NCBI RefSeq assembly: GCF_029227915.1
Contig: NC_079882.1
Span: forward strand, 14,094,501-14,158,500
Length of the DNA stretch: 64,000 nt
DNA from: Hydractinia symbiolongicarpus
Taxonomy: Eukaryota > Cnidaria > Hydrozoa > Anthoathecata > Hydractiniidae
Direction: 5' to 3'
The position numbers and the translations under genes were made by a program. Positions within the stretch are counted from its first letter, which is position 1. The number at the start of each line of letters is the position of its first letter. Of the stretch, positions 37,801-42,879 are shown piece after piece. The notes under the pieces were generated by a model, which searched no databases, was not told the origin of the DNA, and was given only the letters and a program-made list of their open reading frames with translations.

Positions 37801-40800
37801 TTGCTGTGTTCACCCTTAGCCCTTTCTCTTCTAGTCCTTTCTTCCACTTCTCAAACTTATTCTTCCATCGACTCTGCTATGAGAACCAAATCATCTGCAT
37901 ACAATAACTCCCATGGACAAACTGTTCTGAACTCCATCAACAGCGCTTCTAAGACTAGACAAACAACAAAAGACTAAGTACAGAACCCTGATGTACACCA
38001 ACAATTACACTAAATTCATCACTAAGTGAATCGTTAATCGTGACACGACCTCTAGCATTGCTGTACATAGACTGTACCATCGTAACTAGCCACTCATCCA
38101 CACCTAATTTTCTCATAGCCCATCAAATAACTTTACGTAGCACTCTATCAAAAGCTTTCTCTAAATCTACAAAGGTAAAATAGAGATTCTTTCTCTTTCC
38201 TAAATACTTTTCCTAAATCTGTCTGAGTAAAAATATTGCATTGTTCAATTAGTTAAAAACGATCTTATCCGTTCGTAGATTTTTTTTATGAATGCCAATG
38301 CTTTTTATTTTTGCTAAGACAATGTTAAAGTCTACCTTATCCAAGGCTTTGGCAAAGTTGAGATACACTGTATCAACGTTAAAATCGTTTGCAAGAAAGT
38401 GTAAGATGTAATCGTGGTGAGCTAGCAGTTGGCTCAGATAGGAACGTCCTTTTCTAAACCTTTTCTAAACAGACTATTTCAAGCAATAGTCAGCACTATT
38501 ACATTTTAGGTAGTATATCAGAAAAATATGATATATTATAAAAGTCATAACAAAGGAGTGAATTACGACATTAACGTGTATCTTATTTTTTTCTTGAGTC
38601 TTTTTAAATTGGCGTCACGATTACTATCGCAAGTTGTAGTTTTACAAGATTGCTTTAAAGCAATATCTATAATAAACCATGTATTTAAATCGTGTTCTAA
38701 AAATATAGGATACTTTTATTACTTCAAGATAAAAATCAAGGTAGCACCAAACATATCACCTAAGTAACATATGCTCTAACAAGCTACTTTTGTACATCCT
38801 TAACCCTTCCGCCCCAGGCATTTTTTAACACATTATGTCGCTGATCCCAGGCGTTTCTAGTAAAAAAACACATTTTTCGTAAATTTCATAATATTAGTCT
38901 AAAATAAACCTTAACAACTAATTTAAAGCATATACTATATTTAAAATGCATGTAAGGTATTTCTCTTTTTTTAAAAAATGGTCATAAAGCATTATCTAAG
39001 TCCCGGTTCGACTCCAGTAATTGACAATTCAGTAAGAATTGAAAGTATATAAAAGGAAAGTTGGCAATCCGTCTATTAGCCATGCTTAGATTGTGCTTAT
39101 TGGACCACAACCTAAGCTTAGTTAGTGCTTTAGACTAGCAAATAAAAGGAATGTAAGAGGAACTTCTTATCAAATATATAAAACATAATTTTGAGATATA
39201 TAAAACATAATGTATATACTAAAACGTTATCGGTTTCTCAGTTCTCTATTCGGACATCATTTGAATACATTTACCAATGAAATCTTTATAATTATGATAA
39301 CGCATCCATTCTTGACATGACAGAAATAGTAGTGTCTGTTGACCAATAAGACTTTAGTAAATCTTTTTTTACTATGCCAAAATAAAAAGTCAAAGCCAAG
39401 AAGCTTGACATTTTTTTAGTAAAGATTCCATTTACAGGCCATCTAGCCAGGTCTGAAGAGGGAGGAAGACCATCACCAGCTTTTTTAAGAAATTCATGAG
39501 CATAGCAATTAGTTTCAGTATTTATATCATAAATAATTTCATTGGTGATAAACAGTTTGAAAACATAAAGTTCGTCGGCATCCTCAGGAATATCAACATT
39601 TATTCGAGAATTTGCAGCAGAATGGGGCAATTCTTGCAACTTGTCACCAGATATCCATTGCCCCATGTTCCAACCAAGAGAGTTTGGTTCCTTTCTAGCT
39701 TTCTTCGAACTAGGTTCTGCCAATTCATCATTATCAGTTGAACTTTCATCAACACATTCTCCCCTACCATCAGAAAATCCCAAAAAATCTTTGTCTTCAC
39801 TATCACTCTGGCCAAGTAATCTGTTAATTGGATCATCACTTGCTACTACATCCTCATCGCTATCCTCTTCAAGGTTTAGTTCATTAATAGAGAGGCCAAA
39901 TGATGCATTACTGCTGCTAAAAGGCGAAGATCCAGAGCCACAGCATGCGCTAAATCCAGTCGCCATTTTTGTTTTAATTTCGAAAAGCAAATCTGCATAA
40001 CTTACGGTAGCCGAATTTAAAAATCGTCAGATCGGGCGCAAATGAGAGATAATTTATTCTAGTGTTAAAAAAATCGATCTTGTTAGTTTTAAAGATACAG
40101 GGCGGTGTGGGCCGTTCAAAATGGTCCTAGTGAAATCCTGGACCTGTCCGGGATCGGGATTATTTTAGCGCAGCAATATCCCGGACTAGTCCGGGAACGG
40201 GACGGGAAGGGTTGGCTGGAAATACTTTACTGTCTATAATCTCACTTCTTTTTGCTCTTCTGAGATATTGTATGCAAAATTACATACTAACAAGTTGCAA
40301 ACTCAGTAATAATGGTCACTAACAAGTAGCTTACTAGGTTAACAATCTGTATATAATACATTATAAAATAGTCTGAAAAGACTTTTCCTATATCAAAAAC
40401 ACTTACTCTAACTCTAATTTAAAATAGTGTAGTGCTTATATTCTCATTATGTATATGTATAACAAATTGATATGGAACAGAAAGAAACTAGAAATTGTCT
40501 CAGTGTTATGCATAAAGTGTAATAATGTTGTATATTTTATAATGTTCATATTTTCATATTATTAGCCAAATTTTAAAAAAAAGATGATGCGTAGTATTTT
40601 TTGTATTGAAATCAAAAAATTACTTTTAACAAGTCCCTGCACACAAAGAACATAGTGACCCCCACTAATGGTAATATTTTATGACTTTGTCTAATTATGT
40701 CAACTTTACTTTCCTTTAGAATAACAAAATAGAGGTGGTGATGAGCCACAAAACAAGCTTGCAGAAAAAATTAATTTGGATTTGTTTCATTTTTATTTTA

Positions 40801-41734
40801 ATATACAAAAATAAACAATTATTTTTATATTTTAAAAATATGAATACAGTAGTGGAATCAGGACACTTGTGGACCACATTGTTTTTCTTTCCTTATTTTA
40901 AGTGGGAAAAGAATACCTTGCTGTATAAGTTTCCAAGCAACTGAGGATAACCTGCTGTATAACTTTTAAAACAATACAAGTATATTCTGTATAACTTTCA
41001 AAACAACAAAAGAAAATTCTTCCTGCATAAGTTTTAAAACAAATTTTTGAGCATACAAGTATTTTTATCTTTTCACCTTGAGTGCTAGTTACATTTTTTT
41101 AGTAGGACAAATTATTATTTTTTCTTTGCAACTAAAAAATATAAACTATGTGCGTTATGCAACAATACATAGAAAAATATGCTTCTCACAACACCCTCCT
41201 CCATTGTTATTTTTTTAATATTTTTTGTTGTTGTTCTGACCATACATTCTCGATAAAATTATTTTTATTTCGCTGACAGACGGACCGTAACCTACTATCA
41301 ACTTCGGCTGTAGAACAATTAATTACATTGAAGTCGGCTAATTTATAAAATACAATTTTCAATAAAAAGATATTACAAGATGCAAAAGAGTTTTCAAATG
41401 TTAAAAAAAAACAAAAAACAAAGAGACAAAATTATATGCATCTATTGTTCATTATATTTAATATTATTCACGATCCATCGGGACAATCATCCTGATTCCA
41501 GTATTGTACTTTCAATGGGGAGGTTTTCATTTTGTTCTCTGGGGTCCCTTTAAAAACGAGGCATAATTTTTGCTAACATGCTTGTTAAACACCAGCATGC
41601 CACAGTGTTACCATACTAAAATATACAGTAAAACATGACTAAAATCTGTAGCTAAATATAAGAAAGCTTACATCTTGCTCATCTGGAGAATCTTCATTAG
41701 AAACTCCAGTGTCCACATCAGTTTCTTTTGTCAT
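4676..41734 (-). CDS. mtmr2: Myotubularin-related phosphatidylinositol 3-phosphatase (24 exons)
   Basis: Spliced product of 612 residues; human MTMR2 is 643. Known role of the family: removal of the D3 phosphate from PtdIns3P and PtdIns(3,5)P2 on endosomal membranes. Seen in sequence: acidic/Ser-rich leader (1-48), PH-GRAM region (about 50-150, with [11 protein letters not shown] and [11 protein letters not shown]), phosphatase domain (about 190-560) with HCSDGWDRT, the Cys near residue 380 and Arg six later, DARP and RWNPRM blocks, then a predicted coiled coil and a Ser-rich tail ending TPV, which fits a class I PDZ ligand. All catalytic residues are present, so it should be active, not a pseudophosphatase. 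Every exon junction keeps frame. MTM1, MTMR1 and MTMR2 share this architecture, so the exact orthologue is uncertain. Exon 1 is the least secure part. Confidence 0.9.
6609..6656 (-). CDS. mtmr2: MTMR exon 23
   Basis: 48-bp phase-0 exon encoding [16 protein letters not shown], the start of the C-terminal coiled coil. Flanked by CCAG acceptor and GTATGA donor. Confidence 0.85.
6970..7053 (-). CDS. mtmr2: MTMR exon 22
   Basis: 28 codons from [14 protein letters not shown] to RWNPRMQPQ, the highly conserved end of the myotubularin phosphatase domain. Phase 0 at both borders, donor GTACCG. Confidence 0.92.
7376..7423 (-). CDS. mtmr2: MTMR exon 21
   Basis: 48-bp phase-0 exon encoding [16 protein letters not shown], matching the LEDFTNPLY block of MTMR2. 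Donor GTAAGT. Confidence 0.9.
7504..7551 (-). CDS. mtmr2: MTMR exon 20
   Basis: 48-bp phase-0 exon encoding [16 protein letters not shown], matching the SLWSYIN block of the family. Acceptor TTTTTAG, donor GTAAGG. Confidence 0.9.
8040..8200 (+). repeat. SINE-like repeat, left part
   Basis: Contains ACCGATTGCCGTAACGTCAC, GTCCGACCTGACC, CTAGCGCTACGCCGGC and GAATTTGATCACAAATATTG in the same order as the copy at 52340-52560. The next block of the family (AACGAGGCGGATTTTGT) appears only at 9787, so this copy has been split. Confidence 0.55.
8244..8404. repeat. 160-bp MITE-like repeat, copy 1
   Basis: About 160 bp with imperfect inverted ends (AATCTTGGACA / TGTCCAAGATT) and an inner inverted pair of GA/CT-rich runs (ACCCCCTTCCCCC and GGGGAAGGGGGAGT). 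Copy 2 at 9588-9746 lies in the same orientation. Confidence 0.6.
8655..8878. repeat. Inverted array of CGTTACCG motifs
   Basis: Four CGTTACCG copies on the left (8658-8739) and four CGGTAACG or one-mismatch copies on the right (8783-8877), in opposite orientation around an AT-rich centre. Probably the subterminal repeats of a small DNA transposon. Confidence 0.55.
9588..9746. repeat. 160-bp MITE-like repeat, copy 2
   Basis: Direct copy of 8244-8404 with few mismatches, again bounded by CAATCTTG and CAAGATTG. With copy 1 it brackets 1.2 kb of unrelated sequence. Confidence 0.6.
9770..9860 (+). repeat. SINE-like repeat, right part
   Basis: GTTTAACGAGGCGGATTTTG and GGGGTTAAGGT follow in the same order as in 52570-52635. 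This is the continuation of the copy whose left part ends near 8200. Confidence 0.5.
10382..10475 (+). repeat. Isolated unit of a ~110-bp repeat
   Basis: GCAATAAAGTTTTTTTGG, GGGTATTACGCCTAT and ACTAAGCGTTCAGCCTG parallel the units of the tandem array at 11011-11340. Confidence 0.5.
11011..11340 (+). repeat. Tandem repeat, three ~110-bp units
   Basis: Units start near 11011, 11135 and 11246. Each begins GCRAYAMA-like followed by a T run, continues GGGTRT..CGCCT, then GTTTACCTGTACTAAGCG. Units are diverged and of unequal length (about 124, 111 and 95 bp). Confidence 0.6.
12330..12620. repeat. Decayed TTTTCGC-GGAAT repeats
   Basis: Scattered units such as TTTTCGCAGGAATAAAATTT and TTTTCGCGGGAATTTAGT, the reverse form of the GCGAAAATTAGTTCCC unit found around the pogo-like element. 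Confidence 0.4.
12766..12817 (-). CDS. mtmr2: MTMR exon 19
   Basis: 52 bp; its first base completes Ser from exon 18, then [17 protein letters not shown], the conserved [13 protein letters not shown] block. Donor GTATCG. Confidence 0.92.
12984..13045 (-). CDS. mtmr2: MTMR exon 18
   Basis: 62-bp exon encoding [20 protein letters not shown] plus two bases of a split Ser codon. Matches [20 protein letters not shown]. Donor GTTAGT. Confidence 0.92.
13213..13305 (-). CDS. mtmr2: MTMR exon 17
   Basis: 31 codons starting [18 protein letters not shown] and ending WQVTKQ; matches the [23 protein letters not shown] block. Phase 0, donor GTTTGT. Confidence 0.93.
13385..13432 (-). CDS. mtmr2: MTMR exon 16
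   Basis: 48-bp phase-0 exon encoding [16 protein letters not shown], the EKEWLSFGHRF block. Acceptor TTTGTAG, donor GTGTGA. Confidence 0.92.
14375..14446 (-). repeat. tRNA-like head of a SINE or tRNA pseudogene
   Basis: On the minus strand GGCGTAATGGCTCAGTTGGC resembles an A box with acceptor arm, and GGTTATGGGTTAGAATC a degenerate B box. A clean cloverleaf is not formed, so a SINE head is likelier than a working tRNA. It lies in MTMR intron 15. Confidence 0.45.
14834..14893 (-). CDS. mtmr2: MTMR exon 15
   Basis: 60-bp phase-0 exon encoding [20 protein letters not shown], which follows the active-site loop in all myotubularins. Donor GTAAGT. Confidence 0.94.
14975..15073 (-). CDS. mtmr2: MTMR exon 14 (active site)
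   Basis: 33 codons from [14 protein letters not shown] to [11 protein letters not shown]. The C-x5-R loop carries the nucleophilic Cys and the Arg plus both Asp residues typical of active 3-phosphatases. The donor is CAA followed by GCAAGT, a GC-type splice site. The residue after Thr is Pro, where Ala is usual. Confidence 0.94.
15229..15322 (-). CDS. mtmr2: MTMR exon 13
   Basis: 94 bp; one base completes Ser, then [14 protein letters not shown] and [15 protein letters not shown], matching the SLRKLKEIVYP...STHWLEHIK block. Donor GTATTG. Confidence 0.93.
15506..15560 (+). mobile_element. Helitron-type 5' end
   Basis: TCTCTATAATAATACGCCAG after an A, followed by GTCTGTCTGTC. No hairpin-CTRR 3' end was found downstream, so the element is truncated or its 3' end has diverged. 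The sequence up to 16900 shows no other feature beyond A/T and GA-rich runs. Confidence 0.5.
16927..17002 (+). repeat. Left subterminal repeats of the pogo-like element
   Basis: Two direct copies of GCGCGAAAATTAGTTCCCGC, at 16927 and 16969. The unit is quasi-palindromic (GCG at one end, CGC at the other). Likely transposase-binding sites, by inference from position. Confidence 0.6.
17406..17780 (-). CDS. HIRAN-domain protein of the transposon
   Basis: Begins at ATG 17780 (MAVKLYEF); an upstream in-frame start would add 28 basic residues. Residues 9-110 resemble a HIRAN domain: [14 protein letters not shown], then [45 protein letters not shown] and [15 protein letters not shown] domains (HLTF, Rad5) bind 3' ends of single-stranded DNA; stand-alone HIRAN proteins of this kind are frequent in cnidarians. 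The frame stops with TAA at 17406, yet stays otherwise open to 17136 if that TAA and TGA codons at 17307 and 17301 are ignored. That extension is lysine-rich, ends PIIVID and contains VKDIKTYF, similar to a PCNA-interaction box. Decay of an originally 214-residue protein is the likely reading. Confidence 0.65.
   Translation of the reverse strand: MAVKLYEFKSAVRGYHYYMKFWSPVENQVLDCVHEVHNPYDFFAIKTMEKRTGRIVGHLPFEVARCIKVLLQRGAIIDAHLSTTNYRRSPVIQGGLEIPCNVTVMMPRTVINKKIIEKLEVLFD
18047..19773 (+). pseudogene. Pogo-like DDE transposase, frameshifted
   Basis: A short first exon MSSDDR (18047-18065, donor GTAAG) joins in frame to 18202 (acceptor TTTCAG). The N-terminal region resembles a helix-turn-helix ([19 protein letters not shown]). 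After KKRGRP comes a conserved helical block, then a DDE_1 core: D in NIDQTPS (near 18850), D in [10 protein letters not shown] (near 19198) and D in FQPLDLTVN (near 19305), a DDD triad. The C-terminal part has SLHANWL and a strongly acidic tail ending EEEEN. Two frame changes break it: one at the A8 run near 18452-18459, one at the A5 run near 19389-19393. Otherwise it is full length, so it was lost recently or the A runs were misread. Confidence 0.8.
19870..20009 (+). repeat. Right subterminal repeats of the pogo-like element
   Basis: Five direct units of GCGAAAATTAGTTCC with small variants, at about 19870, 19912, 19959, 19975 and 19991, ending TTCCCTTAA. Same orientation as the left cluster, i.e. 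not a simple inverted terminal repeat. Confidence 0.6.
20040..21262 (+). repeat. Diverged copy of the Helitron interior at 59579-64000
   Basis: Matches the reverse complement of 59700-60700, for example GTTTTGTTAACCGGTTAATT near 20717, AGATTTTATGGGTGAAGACA near 20468 and TTGACATTTGATATTTTGTG near 21164. The Helitron termini are not present; homology ends near 21262. Confidence 0.7.
21558..21736 (+). mobile_element. Short non-autonomous Helitron (179 bp)
   Basis: Starts TCTCTTTAATAATAGCCG directly after a CTAG, ends with the perfect 8-bp-stem hairpin CCCGTGGATTTTTCCACGGG (21703-21722) followed by CTAATAACGACTAA. Directly followed by another 5' end. Confidence 0.75.
21737..21860 (+). mobile_element. 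Helitron 5' part
   Basis: TCTCTATAATAATAGTCATG plus GTCTGTCTGTCCGCGAAATG, like the 30576 copy. The 3' end is decayed (CCCGCGGATTTACAG); no CTRR end is recognisable. Confidence 0.5.
22004..22095 (-). CDS. mtmr2: MTMR exon 12
   Basis: 92 bp encoding [16 protein letters not shown], then [14 protein letters not shown] and two bases of a Ser codon. Matches the AKGGGYESEDAYQNAE block. Donor GTAGAA. Confidence 0.93.
22176..22256 (-). CDS. mtmr2: MTMR exon 11
   Basis: 27 codons: [20 protein letters not shown] then INAVANQ; carries the invariant DARP motif. Phase 0, donor GTAAAT. Confidence 0.94.
22476..22586 (-). CDS. mtmr2: MTMR exon 10
   Basis: 37 codons starting [20 protein letters not shown] and ending DDEKFVQ, matching the [16 protein letters not shown] block. 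Phase 0, donor GTTAAT. Confidence 0.94.
22666..22740 (-). CDS. mtmr2: MTMR exon 9
   Basis: 25 codons: [18 protein letters not shown] then RSKSRLP, matching VVPANIPDEEL..ASFRSRGRIP. Acceptor TTACAG, donor GTAATT. Confidence 0.93.
24149..24223 (-). CDS. mtmr2: MTMR exon 8
   Basis: 25 codons: [20 protein letters not shown] then TYPAV, matching the W.I...Y.LC.TYP signature of myotubularins. Donor GTAAGA. Confidence 0.94.
24576..24659 (-). CDS. mtmr2: MTMR exon 7
   Basis: 28 codons: [20 protein letters not shown] then AAKEMSRM, matching FAFEYKE..ENGWKLYD. Donor GTATAT. Confidence 0.93.
24733..24762 (-). CDS. mtmr2: MTMR exon 6 (30-bp micro-exon)
   Basis: Encodes [10 protein letters not shown], matching KYAFPVSNN of MTMR2. 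Phase 0 at both ends; donor GTGAGT overlaps the Arg codon. Confidence 0.85.
24909..24980 (-). CDS. mtmr2: MTMR exon 5
   Basis: 24 codons: [20 protein letters not shown] then DAIQ, the [21 protein letters not shown] block that ends the PH-GRAM domain. Donor GTATGT. Confidence 0.93.
26078..26194 (-). CDS. mtmr2: MTMR exon 4
   Basis: 39 codons with [20 protein letters not shown] and [10 protein letters not shown], matching the SLGVINRVEKIGG..SYGLETVCK block of PH-GRAM. Donor GTAAGG. Confidence 0.93.
26292..26383 (-). CDS. mtmr2: MTMR exon 3
   Basis: 92 bp; two bases complete Ala, then [20 protein letters not shown] and [10 protein letters not shown], the start of PH-GRAM. Donor GTAAGT. Confidence 0.94.
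27251..27350 (+). repeat. Tandem repeat, 5 x 20 bp
   Basis: Five units of TATTTTGAAAAAGATTTGTG with 1-8 mismatches, in MTMR intron 2. Confidence 0.85.
28142..28223 (-). CDS. mtmr2: MTMR exon 2
   Basis: 27 codons plus one base: [20 protein letters not shown] then GEKVVAT. Corresponds to the Ser-rich segment and PLLPGE of MTMR2 just before PH-GRAM. Acceptor TTAG, donor GTTGGA. Confidence 0.85.
28452..28570 (+). repeat. Degenerate ~20-bp repeats
   Basis: Repeated CATGCCTNAGTGCTNTACATG-like units (for example TACATGCCTTAATGCTCTAT). Low copy identity; a decayed minisatellite. Confidence 0.45.
28666..31344. mobile_element. hAT-like non-autonomous element with long inverted arms
   Basis: Ends CAGGGCTTAAATTA and AAATATAAGCCCTG; CAGGGCTTA is typical of hAT termini. 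Inner arms of roughly 230 bp at 28744-28985 and 31103-31325 are inverted copies (shared GGTACTTTTACAAGTTGGA and CACTTTTTGTTAAAA in one orientation). No transposase frame between them; a 143-bp Helitron sits inside. An 8-bp target duplication is not clear. Confidence 0.55.
30576..30718 (+). mobile_element. Short non-autonomous Helitron (143 bp)
   Basis: Starts TCTATATTATAATACCCG after an A, ends CCACGGGTTAACGACTAG before a T. The hairpin's left arm is eroded by a T run. Confidence 0.65.
31636..32280 (-). mobile_element. Non-autonomous Helitron, complete
   Basis: Minus-strand copy: CTAG end at 31636 with CGATAAGCCCGTG beside it, 5' end TCTCTTGTAATTATAGGG at 32280. Directly abuts the next copy at 32281. 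The hairpin region is partly deleted. Confidence 0.65.
32281..32947 (-). mobile_element. Non-autonomous Helitron, complete
   Basis: Minus-strand copy with CTAG end at 32281 and 5' end TCTATATAACAATACAAAG at 32947, flanked on both sides by sister copies in the same orientation. Confidence 0.7.
32948..33140 (-). mobile_element. Helitron 3' part fused to a THAP fragment
   Basis: CTAGTCGAAAGGCCCGT and a partial hairpin mark a 3' end; homology to the neighbouring copy runs to the GATCAGC motif near 33137 and then stops, where a THAP-coding segment begins. Confidence 0.6.
33147..33323 (+). pseudogene. THAP zinc-finger fragment
   Basis: 58 codons from ATG 33147. [17 protein letters not shown], then [15 protein letters not shown] match the central and C-terminal THAP signature (F.FPKD..W..I...C..HF...F). 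The first C-x-C pair is missing because upstream sequence is Helitron. TTTTTAATCAGCAG at 33140 could serve as a splice acceptor and AAG-GTAATA at 33305 as a donor, so an exon of a split gene is possible. Function of the parent is unknown; THAP domains occur in host regulators and P-element-type transposases. Confidence 0.6.
33855..34614 (+). mobile_element. Non-autonomous Helitron, complete
   Basis: Starts TCTATATAATAATACGCCAG after an A and ends GTGGATTTTTCTAC, then AGGCGTTATTGACTAA. 760 bp, no coding frame, immediately followed by another 5' end. Confidence 0.8.
34615..34690 (+). mobile_element. Helitron 5' part
   Basis: TCTCTATAATAATATGCCAG followed by GTCTGTCTGTCTGTCTG; no 3' terminus found downstream. 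Confidence 0.5.
35150..35330 (+). repeat. Tandem ~45-bp repeat with GAAAGTTATACAGCAAG
   Basis: About four diverged units of CTGTTTTGAAAGTTATACAG with CAAG after it. An inverted set lies at 40900-41060. Confidence 0.65.
35536..36312 (-). pseudogene. LINE A, 3' part of reverse transcriptase ORF
   Basis: Decayed C-terminal part of a CR1/L2/Jockey-like LINE protein. In order on the minus strand: [36 protein letters not shown] (followed by a stop), [35 protein letters not shown], and [11 protein letters not shown] near the end. Several stops and frame changes. Interrupted at 36313 by a MITE and resumes at 36681. Confidence 0.75.
36319..36680. mobile_element. MITE 1, 362 bp, 6-bp target duplication
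   Basis: Perfect 16-bp inverted ends CAGGCCTATCAATAAG, flanked on both sides by TTAAAG (36313-36318 and 36681-36686). It cuts LINE A inside the codons before FNSEKFE, so the empty site is known. No coding frame. Its first seven bases match MITE 2 at 45406. Confidence 0.85.
36681..36925 (-). pseudogene. LINE A, RT core segment
   Basis: Minus-strand [20 protein letters not shown], a stop in place of Gln, then [10 protein letters not shown] and [11 protein letters not shown], i.e. RT motifs including a variant of the FADD box. Continues on the far side of LINE B at 38242. Confidence 0.75.
36926..38241 (-). pseudogene. LINE B, 3' part (RTE/Proto2-like) inserted in LINE A
   Basis: On the minus strand: [48 protein letters not shown] (YADD box), [13 protein letters not shown], a PHD-like zinc finger ([26 protein letters not shown]), then [30 protein letters not shown] and [10 protein letters not shown]. 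The 3' end is AACGGACGTTAAGCTGAGA followed by ATGATGAGGATGATGATG, a short-repeat tail typical of such LINEs. Several stops and frame changes. It splits LINE A between FLTN and TQSVIV; GAACA...CAAT at both edges may be the target duplication. Confidence 0.75.
38242..38485 (-). pseudogene. LINE A, N-terminal RT segment
   Basis: Minus-strand [36 protein letters not shown] and LAKIKSIG, the RT motifs that precede the part at 36925. 5'-truncated near 38485. Confidence 0.7.
38735..38803 (-). repeat. LINE B fragment, one side of the piggyBac insertion
   Basis: ACCAAACATATCACCTAAGT and CTACTTTTGTACATC match LINE B at 37503-37570. The match continues beyond the piggyBac element at 40212-40270 (AATCTCACTTCT). 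Confidence 0.6.
38804..40211. mobile_element. piggyBac element, internally deleted
   Basis: Ends CCCTTCCGCCCC and GGACGGGAAGGG (inverted CCCTTCC), with TTAA on the left at 38800-38803 and TTGG, a decayed TTAA, on the right. The right end carries a perfect 18-bp palindrome TCCCGGACTAGTCCGGGA (40179-40196). It contains only the first part of a transposase gene. Confidence 0.75.
39292..39966 (-). pseudogene. piggyBac transposase, N-terminal part
   Basis: Likely start ATG 39966 ([12 protein letters not shown]); 225 codons. Acidic region ([15 protein letters not shown]) as in PGBD proteins, then [42 protein letters not shown] and STDTTIS, the opening of the DDE_Tnp_1_7 domain. The frame ends just after VMSR, where VMSRNRF is normal, so the catalytic Asp residues and Cys-rich tail are missing. 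Confidence 0.75.
40900..41060 (-). repeat. Inverted copy of the GAAAGTTATACAG tandem repeat
   Basis: On the minus strand GTTTTGAAAGTTATACAG, GTTTTAAAAGTTATACAGCA and AACTTATACAGCAAG parallel 35150-35330, including a shared CCCACTT segment after the last unit. Confidence 0.6.
41672..41734 (-). CDS. mtmr2: Putative MTMR exon 1 (start codon)
   Basis: 21 codons from ATG 41734: [20 protein letters not shown] then D, ending at donor GTAAGC. The start has AAA before ATG. It is phase 0, matching the phase-0 start of exon 2, is acidic and Ser-rich like MTMR2 N-termini, and no other exon candidate with an ATG was found between 28224 and 41671. The N-terminus is poorly conserved in this family, so the link rests on phase and character, not on homology. 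Confidence 0.55.
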
Positions 41735-42060
41735 TTTCAGGTTGTAATGTCTACTTTTTTCTAGTTAGCTATAAAAGATATTGTAGAAGCATTCAATATA
41801 TATATATATTTTATAAGCCATACTTCTTTTGAAAGTTCAGTGTCTTTTTTGTATTTAGTTGTGTTGAAAGATTTTTTTTGCTGCTAGACCAATGTAAACC
41901 TTACGCTCATAGTTGGGGATGTTAGAAGTTATGGTTGCGTTATAAATAATGTCTTTTGTTAAACATTTTTTTTTCACTGGGCATTGTTTCTTTTTAATAC
42001 AATTATAATTTCTATCCATTACTTTATTGTTGCCATAGATGATTTTGTTGTTGTGGATAT
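41735..42060 (-). other. 5' flank of the MTMR gene
   Basis: No coding sequence seen. Contains a short TA run near 41800. A promoter must lie at or beyond here if exon 1 is right, but no core element can be named with confidence. Confidence 0.3.
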
Positions 42061-42066
42061 TTGAAA

Positions 42067-42793
42067 GTAAACCAATGGAGAAATACCCGAGAAGTTATTG
42101 ATTGGTTTGAAGGTATAACCAATAAAGATAATTACCGCTTTGTAGTTTTTGACATAAAGGACTTTTAACCTTCAATAACAAAAACATTATTATCAGACGC
42201 AATCATTTTGCCACCCAGCAGTTACAGATAAAAGAAGACGATATAAAACCATCTTCCATGCGCAAAAATCACTTTTATTCGACACCAGCAAACAAAAGTG
42301 GATGAATAATGGAGGAGAACTGCTCGACGTGACGATGGGTGCTTATGACGGTGCCAAAGTTTGCGAAGTCATTGGATTGTTCATATTAAACAAGATAAAC
42401 AATGACGGATTATACCGTGATGATGGTCTTGCCGCATTTAAAAATACCAGTGGACCCACAATGGAACACATCAAAAAGATAATACAAATATTATTCCAAG
42501 AATGCGGTTTAAAAATTGTTATTGAATGCAATAAGAAAATTGTTAATTTCTCTTAGACATCACACTAAATCTTGACAGTGGAACCTTTAAACCATACAGC
42601 AAACCTGACAAAATCATTCAATACATCTATACTCAATCCAACCACCCACCTAATGTCATCAAACAAATCCCAATCAACATTGAGCAGCGTTTATACGCAC
42701 ATTCTTCAAATAAAAATATATTTACCGAAGTTGCCCCAATTTATGAGAAGGTGTTGAAGGAATCCGGACACGATTTTAAACTGCAATACTAAC
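42067..42793 (+). pseudogene. Reverse transcriptase, non-LINE type, decayed
   Basis: Open segments in order: NTREVIDWFEGIT, FVVFDIKDF-stop-PSITKTLL (motif A with a stop for Tyr), IFHAQKSLLFDTSKQKWM, LLDVTMGAYDGAKVCEVIGL, GLYRDDGLAAFKNTSGP (motif C, YRDD), then after a frame change LDITLNLDSGTFKPYSKPDK and SNHPPNVIKQIP, ending ESGHDFKLQY. RT proteins with these blocks occur in cnidarians together with a GIY-YIG nuclease, as in Penelope-like elements; the family assignment is from memory of such proteins and remains tentative. Confidence 0.6.
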
Positions 42794-42879
42794 AACAAAA
42801 GAAAGCTGTTTCAAACCTTGGAGAAAATAAGAAAAGTTGAAGAAATATAATATGGTTTAATCCCCCTTATAATGTAAAC

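Larger units (their letters stand above)
28224..41671. other. MTMR intron 1 (if exon 1 is right), transposon graveyard
   Basis: 13.4 kb without a further MTMR exon. Holds the hAT-like element, Helitrons, THAP fragment, LINEs A and B, two MITE/piggyBac insertions and paired tandem arrays listed separately. The stretches 31345-31635, 34690-35140, 40271-40880 and 41200-41671 show nothing recognisable. Confidence 0.55.
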
